Positions 1 to 7,331 of a stretch of 26,076 nt of DNA are shown here, piece after piece (the stretch's first letter is position 1; each line of letters opens with the position of its first letter). The translations under genes were made by a program, and so were the position numbers. Below the pieces are notes generated by a model. It made no database searches and was not told the DNA's origin. It saw nothing but the letters and a program-made list of their open reading frames with translations. The DNA lies in assembly GCA_023390635.1 (NCBI GenBank), contig JAEWCM010000171.1, forward strand, positions 1 to 26,076, in the 5' to 3' direction. The DNA is from Bacillota bacterium (GTDB lineage: Bacteria; Bacillota; Desulfitobacteriia; Desulfitobacteriales; Desulfitobacteriaceae).

Positions 1-47
1 ATTATAGGGTATTAAAACTCCTATTGATTCGAGAAGGTGTCAAACCA

Positions 48-76
48 TTGACAATCCGACTATCTTGCATTACCAT
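48..76 (+). promoter_or_regulatory. Promoter of the PadR operon
   Basis: A sigma-A-like promoter is visible: TTGACA at 48-53 (perfect -35), a 17-base spacer, and TACCAT at 71-76 (4 of 6 matches to TATAAT). It lies just upstream of the PadR gene and reads towards it. The spacer contains the left half of a perfect inverted repeat (61-70 and 96-105), so a bound repressor would occlude this promoter. Confidence 0.6.
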
Positions 77-105
77 ATAGTTAAAGTATATTGCAATGCA
101 AGATA
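61..105. promoter_or_regulatory. Inverted repeat, probable PadR operator
   Basis: TATCTTGCAT at 61-70 is repeated as its exact reverse complement ATGCAAGATA at 96-105, 25 bases apart. The left arm lies between the -35 and -10 hexamers and the right arm lies close to the expected transcription start. PadR regulators commonly repress their own operons through such dyads. Assignment to this PadR is inferred from position only. Confidence 0.55.
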
Positions 106-127
106 CTGAAGGGAGGAAGTGCTGGCC

Positions 128-466
128 TTGATACCATCACAAATGCTAAAAGGCACATTGGAAAACTGTATATTAAAAGTGATCAGTAAAAAGGAAACAT
201 ACGGCTATGAAATTTCTCAGCAATTACAGAAATATGGCTTTTTAGATATTGCAGAAGGAACAATATATCCGCTTTTACTTCGTCTCGAAAAGAATGGTTT
301 TATAACAGCGGAGTATCGTGAATCGACGCTTGGCCCGAAACGCAAATATTTTTCTGTTACACCAACAGGGAAAAAAGAATTAGAAACTTTCATTTCAAAT
401 TGGAGAGAACTAGAATGTGCTGTTAATCAAGTATTTCATTTGGGAGGAAAAGAGGATGGAGACTAA
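128..466 (+). CDS. PadR family transcriptional regulator
   Basis: This is a small winged-helix DNA-binding protein of about 112 residues, and the whole length fits the PadR fold. Visible family features are the N-terminal QMLKGTLENCILKVI segment, the YGYEI motif in helix 2, the GTIYPLLLRLEKNGFI recognition region, and the wing followed by RKYFSVTPTGKKEL. The SD GGAGG (112-116) is only 2 bases from a GTG at 119 but 11 from a TTG at 128. The TTG start gives the family-like N terminus MIPSQMLKG, so I prefer it, though GTG remains possible. The gene overlaps the next gene by 11 bases, which suggests translational coupling. PadR proteins paired with small membrane proteins usually respond to envelope or drug stress; the ligand here is unknown. 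Confidence 0.9.
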   Translation: MIPSQMLKGTLENCILKVISKKETYGYEISQQLQKYGFLDIAEGTIYPLLLRLEKNGFITAEYRESTLGPKRKYFSVTPTGKKELETFISNWRELECAVNQVFHLGGKEDGD

Positions 467-1148
467 AACCAAAGCATTAAACCGTAAGAATAACGAATTG
501 GATAAGAACTTAAATAAAGAGAACAGCATGGTCATGACCGATATGGTGTGCTATCTTCGTGTAGCAAATATTTCAGATTATCACCAGGAGATTGTGAGGC
601 AGGATTTGCTGCAAATGTTTTTAGAAGCCCAGGAGCGGGGTGAAGCGATTGAAACAGTGATTGGCGGGGATTACAAAGCTTTCTGTGATGATATAATCGC
701 CGCATTGCCGCCTAAAAGTTTCAAAGAGCGTTTTTTTGATTTTGTTGATATCATTTTGCTCGGCGCGGCTATCCTCGGTGCCATTAATATCATCCTTTCG
801 AAAGAAATGTTTGAACTGATTCGCAACGCGGTCACCGGGCAAACTATGAATTATCAGCTGGCCGTTACGACAGGCAGGTTGCTGAGCTTCGCTGTAATCA
901 TTGCCGCGGCTTTCTTTATCGTCCATTTTATTGGCGGGCATGGGCTGGATAACAGGAAAAATAAAGGGAGCTTAAGGGAGAGCATCATCGTTGGTCTGAC
1001 AGGCGGGGGGTTAATGGCGGCCACTCTGCTGCTCACACAATTTGTTAAACAAACACTTTTTACCGTTAATATTTTTGCAGCCTGCTTGATTGTTTTGGGT
1101 GTTTATGCTGCACATAAGGTTTTGCAAAAGTTTATTACAATGAATTAA
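456..1148 (+). CDS. PadR-associated membrane protein (HAAS/DUF1129-like)
   Basis: A predicted 230-residue protein. The first ~90 residues are soluble and helical and include GGDYKAFCDDIIAAL, which resembles the small helical domain (HAAS, DUF1700/DUF1129/DUF1048 group) usually encoded next to PadR. Four hydrophobic segments follow: FVDIILLGAAILGAINIIL, the stretch around LLSFAVIIAAAFFIVHFI, SIIVGLTGGGLMAATLLL, and FTVNIFAACLIVLGVYAA. ATG 456 sits behind the SD GGGAGG (442-447). An in-frame ATG at 417 has no SD and lies deep in padR, so I rejected it. Role: probably an integral membrane partner controlled by the PadR; no enzymatic motif is seen. The exact DUF assignment is from memory. Confidence 0.75.
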   Translation: METKTKALNRKNNELDKNLNKENSMVMTDMVCYLRVANISDYHQEIVRQDLLQMFLEAQERGEAIETVIGGDYKAFCDDIIAALPPKSFKERFFDFVDIILLGAAILGAINIILSKEMFELIRNAVTGQTMNYQLAVTTGRLLSFAVIIAAAFFIVHFIGGHGLDNRKNKGSLRESIIVGLTGGGLMAATLLLTQFVKQTLFTVNIFAACLIVLGVYAAHKVLQKFITMN

Positions 1149-1280
1149 CGTTAAGAGAAATTTTACACCATGACCTTTCCGGTATTTTTACCTGCCACTA
1201 TTTTATTTAATGATGTACTTCACTCCTCCGTTTTCCTGTCGCTTCAATTATAACAATAAGATTGCTCCGGACTAGAATTA

Positions 1281-1328
1281 AGCATGTCCATGAAACGGCG
1301 ACGTCATCGTTTCGTGGACATGCTTTTT
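1281..1328 (+). terminator. Rho-independent terminator-like hairpin
   Basis: Arms at 1281-1297 (AGCATGTCCATGAAACG) and 1308-1324 (CGTTTCGTGGACATGCT) form a 17-pair stem with one T-G wobble and a 10-base loop, followed by a run of T (1324-1328). It probably ends the PadR operon, although it lies 130 bases after the stop codon. The stem is unusually long for a simple terminator. Confidence 0.6.
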
Positions 1329-1368
1329 GATATAATAACTCTTGTTAAAGGAACCTCATATGATGGGA

Positions 1369-1394
1369 ATAAAGGATAATGAACTATCCTTTAT
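1369..1394 (+). promoter_or_regulatory. Perfect 10-bp inverted repeat before the DUF3102 gene
   Basis: ATAAAGGATA (1369-1378) and TATCCTTTAT (1385-1394) are exact reverse complements around a 6-base loop. The AAAGGA that could serve as an SD for the ATG at 1379 lies in the left arm, and that ATG lies in the loop. This favours the downstream start at 1424, or control of initiation by the hairpin. It could also be a DNA operator. Confidence 0.45.
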
Positions 1395-1423
1395 ATTATA
1401 ACAGGGAAGGATGCATCCCCATC

Positions 1424-2353
1424 ATGAATCATTTAACCACAGAGCGTACTCCCCTCGTGATTGCTGCCGAAATCAATACGATCAAATATCAGATGGAGAA
1501 GATGTTCCTAGCTCAGGCGATCGAGATCGGGCGGCGCCTGAAAGAGGCTAAGGCTCTTATTCCTTATGGAGAATGGGGAAAGTGGCTTGAGGCGTCAGTC
1601 AATTACTCTCAAAGAACGGCCCAGCGGTTTATGCTGCTTTTTGATGCCTATGGTAATGCTCAGCCCCTTTCGCCTGAAGCCGGTTCCCAGAGCCGGACGC
1701 TGAATCAGGTTCAGACTAAAGCCCAGGTTCAGAACCAAAACCTAAATCAGCTTCAGGCCCAAGCTCAGGAACTGCCGAACCTGACCTCTTCCCAGGCCCT
1801 GATTTTGTTGGGGCTGCCCAAGTAAGAGCGGGCACAGTTTCTAATGGAGATGGATGGAGAAGGGATGAGCACCCGGGAGCTGAAAAAGGCGGTGGAGCAA
1901 TGGCAGCAGGCCAGGGAGGAAAAAGAGCTGGCCCTTGCGGAACGGGACCAGGCCCAGCAGGCCACAGAGAACCTCATAAGGAACCTGGAGGAGGAAAAGA
2001 AGAAAACTGTCGAGCTGGCCGGGGAACAGGAGGCCCTGAAGGCTGAAGTGAATCAGATGAAGCGGGTCCAGCAAAAGCTCGAACAGGAGATCGAGAACAA
2101 GCAAGCAGCATATAACAAGCTTAAGGAACGGGCAAGCTACAAAGAGATTGAAAGGATGAGTGCCATACTGACGGAAGCCCATGGCAAGGCGAAGGCTAAT
2201 CGGATCGCCTTTCTGTACGAGACTCTGGACAGAACCTTTAAGGAACTGGAATATGCCATGTCGGAATTTGTCAAAGAGGACCCTGCGGTCCATGCCCTAT
2301 ATAGGGATAAAGTGAATAAATTTCTGGTCAAGGCCATAGAGAAGAAAATGTGA
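1424..2353 (+). pseudogene. DUF3102 protein gene split by an in-frame TAA
   Basis: One continuous frame encodes a DUF3102-type protein, but codon 134 is TAA (1823-1825). The upstream part (1424-1825) begins MNHLTTERTPLVIAAEIN and contains IGRRLKEAKALIPYGEWGKWL, the DUF3102 signature, then a Gln/Asn-rich linker. Six codons after the stop, in the same frame, ATG 1844 opens the downstream part (1844-2353). That part is a charged coiled coil of about 100 residues followed by a helical C terminus. Without the stop the junction reads GLPK-x-ERAQFLMEMDGEG, which is smooth, so a single base change (for example GAA to TAA) explains it. An in-frame ATG at 1379 would add 15 residues but lies in a hairpin loop. 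No clear SD precedes 1844. The function of DUF3102 is not established; the fold looks DNA- or partner-binding (inference). It could be a true pseudogene, a read error, or two chains made by reinitiation. Confidence 0.75.
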
Positions 2354-2514
2354 GACGGCAATACAATTAAAGAGGGACGTTCCATTCTTGCCAGTAATTA
2401 TGTTGAAACGAATGAAAAAAGCTTTACAGAAATTCCAGACAGCAGGCAAGATAATATGGAATTGCCCCCAAGAACAAGGATGCCATAAACTATTGGAGAT
2501 GCTCAACAAAAATG

Positions 2515-2550
2515 AATCACCATGTCAGATCAGACTGATATGGTGATTTT
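2515..2550. terminator. Hairpin between convergent genes, possible bidirectional terminator
   Basis: AATCACCATGTCAG (2515-2528) pairs with CTGATATGGTGATT (2535-2548) around a 6-base loop, with one G-T pair. A short T run (2547-2550) follows on the plus strand, and ATTTTTG follows a few bases beyond the stem on the minus strand. It lies between the DUF3102 gene (plus) and the EIIC-EAL gene (minus), which converge here. Confidence 0.5.
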
Positions 2551-2619
2551 AGCGACCGGAGGACCGGAAATATTGTGGCATGAAAATCCCGATACGAGCA
2601 AGGACGATTATCAAAAAAA

Positions 2620-4797
2620 TTATGATCGGGAAGCGAAGGCGGCCTGCAGATTTGCCGGTTCTTTACGGCCTTCGATGAAGGCGACCAGTTCTGCAAAGGG
2701 AAGGGCTCGGCTGAAAAGGTAGCCCTGGTATTGGTGGCAGCCCAGGTTATGGAGCATGTCCCGCTGGGGAAGCTCCTCCACATACTCGGCGATCACCGAA
2801 TAGTTCAATGATTTGCCCAACTGGACAATGGAAGAGATGATATCCCGGCAGTTATTGTTGGAAATGACCTCCCGCACTAAAGAACCATCCAGCTTGATCG
2901 TATCAAAATCGAACTCTTTCAGGTACAGGAGGGAAGTGTGGCCCATACCGAAATCATCCATGGCCAGCTTTACGCCCATTTCCTTAATTATCCCCAACTG
3001 GCGGATAATTTTCTGGGTGCTTTTCAGGGCCAGCTGCTCCGTAATTTCTATTTTCAGCTGATGAGGACTGATGTCGTAATTTTCCATGATGTCCCACAGA
3101 TTTTGGGTAAAATCCTCATCCTCAAGCTGGGAAGCGGAAATATTGATCGACATGGTAAGGCTAGGGCAGCCTAAATCGTTCAGTTTTTTCAGATCGGCAC
3201 ACGCCCAGTCCATGATTTTCAGTCCCAGCTCCTTCATGAACTGAGATTCCTCGGCCAGACCAATGATCAGAGGGGGATAGATGTATCCGAAACTGTCATG
3301 TTTCCATCTCAGTAAAGCTTCCACACCGACAATATTGTCGGTGAAGTCCATTTGGGGCTGGTAGAATAATGTGATTTTACCGTTTTCCAGATCGTTTTGC
3401 AGATCTTCCGTTAAAAATCTGGCCAGATTGCCCAGCTCATCCTGCCGGGCCAGGAGCGGGGCTGGACTGCCCTGTTCCTCTCCTTGCCGGAACAAGGTGG
3501 TGATCTTACCTAAATTATTATTCATCTGGGTTTCTGAAATGCGTTCCGCTAGTTTAACGAAGGGAATATAGCACCCAATTCCCAGGATGAAATTGAACAA
3601 TTGCAGGATGCTGCCGCTAATGGACTGGGTGGAAGTGTATCCGCCGATCAATATGGGGGTGGTCCATTCGGTGGAATTAATGGTATAGGGAACGATGCTG
3701 TAATGCATCGCCAGATAGCTGGTCAACGTCAAGAGAAGGGGAACGCCTACAAAAGGTATGAAATAGATGGGGTTTAACACAATGGGGATGCCGAAAACAA
3801 TCATCTCATTGATATTGAAGGCGGCAGGCAGGAGGGCGAGCCTGGCCAGCCGGCGCTGATTCTTATATTTTCCGCTGATGAGCATGGCGGCAATCAGGCA
3901 AAGACTTGTCCCGCATCCTCCCATCAGCACAAAGGTATCAAAGAACGTCTTGGTAAATAAATGATCAGGCATTTGTCCCAAAGCGACGGCAGCCTGATTG
4001 GCGGCCAGCCCCGGTACATAAATGCTTCGGGCCACCGGTTCCAGAATATTGCTCCCATGCATTCCGAAAAACCATAGCAGATGGACCAAGAAAACAAAGA
4101 GCAGGGAACCCCAAAAAGGAGAGCCGATCCTGGCAAACAGGCCGGAGAAAAGGGAGGAGAGAAAACCCTGCAGATCGGATATGCCCATTAATTCGGTCAT
4201 AACCAGATTAATGGCGGCAAATAAGGTGATGGTGATGGCAGCAGGTGCGATGGAGGTCATGGCATAATTAAAGGCCGTACTGGCACCTTCCGTAAACACC
4301 CGGATTCTTAAAAATTTCAGCGTATTAAGTTTGAGGAAGAGTAAGGTAGCGGTGATGGCCACCAGGATGGAGATAAAAACCCCAATCACGCCGAAGCTGG
4401 CAATGGAGAAATCTTCCTTCCCCATGCCGGAGATCGCAATAAAGGAGCATAGGGATACAAGGGCGGCGATCAGAGGACTGACTTTGTTCTCCCGGGAATC
4501 ATTCACTTCGGTGACATAAGAATAGCTGATGCTTAACAGCATGATCAGAGACATGATGCCAAACGTACTGTTTTGTATGTAAAGAAAAATATTTTTCCAC
4601 TGATCGCCGAAAATCTGTGCCATCATAGTTTGGTAGGAGGGAATAGGCAGGCTGAGGAAAATCAAAGCAACCGAACCGATCAGCAGCAGAGGGATCATAT
4701 AGGTAAGGCCTTGCCTGATGGAGGTGAGAAGGGGATGAGCGTTCCAACGGTCATAAAGCTTTGTATAGAGTTTTATGATCTTATCCAGATCTACCAT
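2620..4797 (-). CDS. PTS EIIC-like membrane domain fused to EAL c-di-GMP phosphodiesterase
   Basis: A 725-residue fusion. Residues ~1-420 form a polytopic EIIC domain of the lactose/cellobiose type, with conserved sugar-site motifs: FFGMHG (His247), NINEMIVFGIP (Glu331) and WTTP (378-381). Residues ~464-700 are an EAL domain with EALLRW (Glu493), Asn552 in SINIS, EITE (Glu584), DDFGMG (Asp614-Asp615), Lys635 in IKLDG, AEYVEE (Glu671) and QGYLF (Gln691). The metal- and substrate-binding residues are present, so it should hydrolyse c-di-GMP to pGpG at the inner membrane face. No GGDEF domain and no EIIA or EIIB are attached or adjacent, so the EIIC part is probably a sugar sensor rather than a working transporter (inference). 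The family motif AEG/TVE reads AEYVE here. ATG 4797 follows the SD GGAGGAG at good spacing. The gene stands alone. Confidence 0.93.
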   Translation of the reverse strand: MVDLDKIIKLYTKLYDRWNAHPLLTSIRQGLTYMIPLLLIGSVALIFLSLPIPSYQTMMAQIFGDQWKNIFLYIQNSTFGIMSLIMLLSISYSYVTEVNDSRENKVSPLIAALVSLCSFIAISGMGKEDFSIASFGVIGVFISILVAITATLLFLKLNTLKFLRIRVFTEGASTAFNYAMTSIAPAAITITLFAAINLVMTELMGISDLQGFLSSLFSGLFARIGSPFWGSLLFVFLVHLLWFFGMHGSNILEPVARSIYVPGLAANQAAVALGQMPDHLFTKTFFDTFVLMGGCGTSLCLIAAMLISGKYKNQRRLARLALLPAAFNINEMIVFGIPIVLNPIYFIPFVGVPLLLTLTSYLAMHYSIVPYTINSTEWTTPILIGGYTSTQSISGSILQLFNFILGIGCYIPFVKLAERISETQMNNNLGKITTLFRQGEEQGSPAPLLARQDELGNLARFLTEDLQNDLENGKITLFYQPQMDFTDNIVGVEALLRWKHDSFGYIYPPLIIGLAEESQFMKELGLKIMDWACADLKKLNDLGCPSLTMSINISASQLEDEDFTQNLWDIMENYDISPHQLKIEITEQLALKSTQKIIRQLGIIKEMGVKLAMDDFGMGHTSLLYLKEFDFDTIKLDGSLVREVISNNNCRDIISSIVQLGKSLNYSVIAEYVEELPQRDMLHNLGCHQYQGYLFSRALPFAELVAFIEGRKEPANLQAAFASRS

Positions 4798-4929
4798 GAA
4801 TGACTCCTCCTGCCATACCGTAAAATACAGAATGGCTATGGAATTTGAGATATTTTTCGCAAAAAATAATACTAAATAACATTATCAGAGGAAACTTAAA
4901 CCAAGAGAAGAGAATTTGTCTATAAGAGG

Positions 4930-4935
4930 ATTATA
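4930..4935 (-). promoter_or_regulatory. Possible -10 box for the EIIC-EAL gene
   Basis: On the minus strand this is a perfect TATAAT, about 130 bases before the start codon. The sequence 17 bases upstream (TGGATT) is a poor -35, so an activator or another promoter may be involved. Confidence 0.3.
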
Positions 4936-5027
4936 ACGGAAACCATGCCATTAATCCACCGTATTTGCCTGTTTAAATAACCCTCCGGAGTAGGACTTGC
5001 GGCTTAACCCCATAATATAAGAGCAAT

Positions 5028-5059
5028 AAAAAAAGGCCCTTGATAGGACCTGAAAGGGC
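5028..5059 (-). terminator. Rho-independent terminator of the GntR-ABC operon
   Basis: On the minus strand GCCCTT (5059-5054) and AAGGGC (5041-5036) form a GC-rich 6-bp stem with a 12-base loop, followed by CC and a run of seven T (plus 5034-5028). It lies 113 bases after the permease stop codon and reads in the right direction. Confidence 0.65.
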
Positions 5060-5171
5060 AGCGTTGTTAGTTAAGCCTGCCTTCCCTCAAAAATTATTTC
5101 CCTATTATATAAATGTTTTTTTTATTATCCCAGTTCTATAACACTCAAATTTGCGTTACAATAGATACTGT

Positions 5172-5807
5172 TCAGAATTCTCTGTCAGCATAAAACTTTG
5201 TGGAGATAAAGACGGAGAAAACCAGCAGCAGCAGACCGGTGCCTATGATGCCGGCTATAATAGCTCCCTCGCTGAGGGAAAGTAAAAAGTCGGCAAAGGG
5301 CAGGTGAACGGTCGGCAAATAAGCTAACAGCAAAGAAGGGATGGCAAAGGCTCCAATTAAGATCACAATGTTGAGCAGACGCGCTTTCATATATCCAAAC
5401 CTGAAATTGAAGGGCAGATAAAGTGAAATGAGCAGAACGGCGGCAAAGAAGGTACCTACGGTCGTCTCGGCATTGATGGCGGCAGTATTGACCGGAAGAT
5501 TGGCTGCTTTAATGATAAAGGTGAGGATGGAGAACTCCAGAAAAGCCAACAGGGTAAAAAGCAGGGCAGTGGCATATTTGGCGGCGACAATCGTCTGCCG
5601 TTTGACAGGCAGGCTGTTAAGCATGATTTCACACTTGTTTTTATCGTCCCAGGCCATGGTGTTGCTCAGAAGGAGGTAGCTGACGGCAATCACACCGCCG
5701 ATGAAGCCTGCTTGGGGAAAGCCTATCAACATAATGGTTCCGTAAAATAAAGCAAATAATAAACTTTTCTTAATCAGCAGGAAATCTTTGATAATCAAAC
5801 CACTCAT
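5172..5807 (-). CDS. ABC-2 type transporter permease
   Basis: A 211-residue integral membrane protein with about six hydrophobic segments. It opens with LIIKDFLLIKKSLLF and carries WDDKNKCEIMLNSLPVKR followed by IVAAKYATA, the pattern of the ABC2_membrane_5 family (PF13346, from memory). It should form the membrane channel of the exporter whose ATPase is encoded just upstream; the two genes overlap by 4 bases (ATGA). The SD GGAGGG lies a few bases before ATG 5807. The substrate cannot be read from sequence; members of YtrA-controlled clusters often respond to cell-wall-active compounds (family knowledge). Confidence 0.85.
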   Translation of the reverse strand: MSGLIIKDFLLIKKSLLFALFYGTIMLIGFPQAGFIGGVIAVSYLLLSNTMAWDDKNKCEIMLNSLPVKRQTIVAAKYATALLFTLLAFLEFSILTFIIKAANLPVNTAAINAETTVGTFFAAVLLISLYLPFNFRFGYMKARLLNIVILIGAFAIPSLLLAYLPTVHLPFADFLLSLSEGAIIAGIIGTGLLLLVFSVFISTKFYADREF

Positions 5808-6676
5808 CCTTTTCCCTCCTTAATGATGTAGAACATAATTTCTTCCAGGGTTGGTCTTGCTACAGCGATTTGTTCCCTAGGAAGGAGGGAATGCTCTGGC
5901 CCCTTATACAGCCCCTCAAAACCAAAGCTGTTTTCCTTGATGCCGGCCAGATGGCTGGTGAAGGGAGCGGTGAGCAGGGATTTAGGTCCCTTCACCAGGT
6001 GGTACTCGTCGAACAGAGCCTCTTTGCTTTGACTGAAAACAATTTCCCCCTGATGGATCATGGTGATATAATCTGCCGTTTTTTCCAGGTCGGAAGTGAT
6101 ATGGGTGGAGAAGAAAATGGCCTTTTCTTCATCCTGCATCAGCCAGGAAAGGATCTCCAGCAGTTCGCTTCGCACGATGGGATCGAGACCGGACGTCGGT
6201 TCATCCATAATCAGCAGCTTGGCTTGATGGGAAAGGGCAACGGCCAGAGAAAATTTCATTTTCATCCCTTTGGACAACTCTTTGATCTTTAAACTCGGAT
6301 TAACCTGAAACTTTTTTAAATAGTCGGCAAAGGTGGAATCTTCCCAATGCCGGTAAAAGCGGCTCATCATCCGGGCGGTTTCGCCCAGCGTTAATTCTTC
6401 ATAAAAGAATCCTTCATCATAGACGAACCCGATTTGTTCCTTTACATCCTTTTCATGGCGCTGATGATCCAAACCCAAGATCTTAATCTCTCCGCTGTCC
6501 TTGCGCAGCAAATTCATCATCAACTTGATGGTAGTGCTCTTGCCCGCACCGTTGGGGCCGATAAACCCCATGATGTACCCCCTGGGCAAGATAAAGGAGA
6601 CATTTTTCAGGGAAAAGTCGTGAAAACGTTTGTTCAATTGCCTGATTTCAATGGCATTATTCGTGACAGGATTCAT
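5804..6676 (-). CDS. ABC transporter ATP-binding protein (YtrB/BcrA-like)
   Basis: A 290-residue ATPase. It shows Walker A GPNGAGKST near residue 40, a Q-loop in the EQIGFVYDEGFFYEEL segment, the signature region ELSKGMKMKFSLAVAL (LSKGM in place of LSGGQ, as in antibiotic-exporter ATPases of this type), Walker B LLIMDEPTSGLDP and the H-loop FFSTHI. The C-terminal ~70 residues are the extension usual in this subfamily. It powers the ABC-2 permease that overlaps it downstream, and its ATG overlaps the stop codon of the GntR gene (6673-6676), so all three genes are translationally coupled. Confidence 0.93.
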   Translation of the reverse strand: MNPVTNNAIEIRQLNKRFHDFSLKNVSFILPRGYIMGFIGPNGAGKSTTIKLMMNLLRKDSGEIKILGLDHQRHEKDVKEQIGFVYDEGFFYEELTLGETARMMSRFYRHWEDSTFADYLKKFQVNPSLKIKELSKGMKMKFSLAVALSHQAKLLIMDEPTSGLDPIVRSELLEILSWLMQDEEKAIFFSTHITSDLEKTADYITMIHQGEIVFSQSKEALFDEYHLVKGPKSLLTAPFTSHLAGIKENSFGFEGLYKGPEHSLLPREQIAVARPTLEEIMFYIIKEGKG

Positions 6677-7053
6677 TTTTCCGCCTCCTCATAGATTAAT
6701 TCCAGCATTTCAATGATCTCACCCAGGCTCAGACCGGCAAATTGGGCGGCCTGGACAGCTTCGGCCAGTTTTTCCTCAACGGTGCGTAACCGACCTTCCC
6801 TGACCAGCTCACTGTTTTGCTGCGAAACGAAGGAACCCTTGCCTGATACCGTTTCGATAAATCCTTCCTTTTCCAGCTCTTCATAGGCTCTTTTTGTGGT
6901 GATCACGCTGATCTGCAATTCTTTGGCCAGCATGCGGATGGAGGGAAGGGGTTCTCCGGCCTTCAGTTCGCCGGTCAGCACCATATGCTTGAGTTGGAGG
7001 AGGATTTGCCGGTAAATCGGCTCCGGTGAAGCATTGGATATGATAATATTCAC
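6673..7053 (-). CDS. GntR family regulator, YtrA subfamily
   Basis: A 126-residue repressor-type protein. Residues ~10-75 are the winged helix-turn-helix: PIYRQILLQLKHMVLTGEL, then GEPLPSIRMLAKELQIS, then TTKRAYEELEKEGFIETVSGKGSFV split over the recognition helix and wing. The short C-terminal helical tail, with no large effector domain, defines the YtrA group. It is first in a three-gene operon with an ABC ATPase and permease, the classic YtrA arrangement. A consensus promoter and two palindromes overlapping its transcription start lie upstream, so autoregulation is very likely. The inducer is unknown. Confidence 0.93.
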   Translation of the reverse strand: MNIIISNASPEPIYRQILLQLKHMVLTGELKAGEPLPSIRMLAKELQISVITTKRAYEELEKEGFIETVSGKGSFVSQQNSELVREGRLRTVEEKLAEAVQAAQFAGLSLGEIIEMLELIYEEAEK

Positions 7054-7087
7054 AGTCGATGCACCTCATTTTTCCGATCGCTCCATT

Positions 7088-7130
7088 GTATATATCGTAT
7101 ATACTGTATATATAATATATATACAGTATA
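7088..7130. promoter_or_regulatory. Tandem GntR (YtrA-type) operators
   Basis: Two dyads are seen. The larger has arms TATACTGTATATATA (7100-7114) and TATATATACAGTATA (7116-7130), a perfect 15-bp inverted repeat around one central base. The smaller, GTATATA-TCG-TATATAC (7088-7104), sits downstream in the transcript direction and overlaps it by a few bases. The large dyad covers the -10 box and the expected start of the GntR operon. Confidence 0.8.
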
Positions 7131-7153
7131 GGCCATTATCGACTCGATGTCAA
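7125..7153 (-). promoter_or_regulatory. Sigma-A promoter of the GntR-ABC operon
   Basis: On the minus strand TTGACA (plus 7153-7148) is a perfect -35, the spacer is exactly 17 bases, and TATACT (plus 7130-7125) is a 5/6 -10. The expected start, near 7118, gives a leader of about 65 bases. The operator palindrome overlaps the -10. Confidence 0.75.
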
Positions 7154-7331
7154 TCATGGCAGTAAGATGGATAGGCAGATAAAATTGATAGACAGAGCAG
7201 CGACGATAGCTCACAGAATGTTAAGAAAATTTATACTTGCGGCAAGAGGATTTTCGGGGATAAAAGAGAATTTAAAAAGGAATCCGGAAGAAAATTACTT
7301 AAAAGATCGATTTACAGGAGGCGTTTACATC

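Larger units (their letters stand above)
4798..5171. other. Gene-free stretch upstream of the EIIC-EAL gene
   Basis: 374 bases with no convincing ORF. Towards the EIIC-EAL gene it holds the SD and, on the minus strand, a perfect TATAAT (plus 4930-4935) with no good -35. Towards the ABC operon it holds that operon's terminator (5028-5059). I looked for a GEMM c-di-GMP riboswitch in the leader and did not find its conserved core. Confidence 0.6.

Noticed and set aside
2400..2546. 48-codon plus-strand ORF beginning MLKRMKKALQKFQ
   Set aside because: No SD at usable distance and it ends in the hairpin between convergent genes; could be a decayed remnant, but nothing supports a gene.
2522..2722. 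66-codon plus-strand ORF beginning MSDQTDMVILATGG
   Set aside because: No SD; its start is inside the hairpin at 2515-2548 and its second half overlaps the EAL gene in antisense.
4798..5171. c-di-GMP (GEMM) riboswitch before the EIIC-EAL gene
   Set aside because: The minus-strand leader contains GCAA-like pieces but not the ordered conserved core of GEMM-I or the c-di-GMP-II class.
7167..7331. 55-residue N-terminal extension of the MalY-type enzyme
   Set aside because: TTG 7332 has a well-spaced GGAGG and gives the family length; the extension lacks family similarity and spans the intergenic region.
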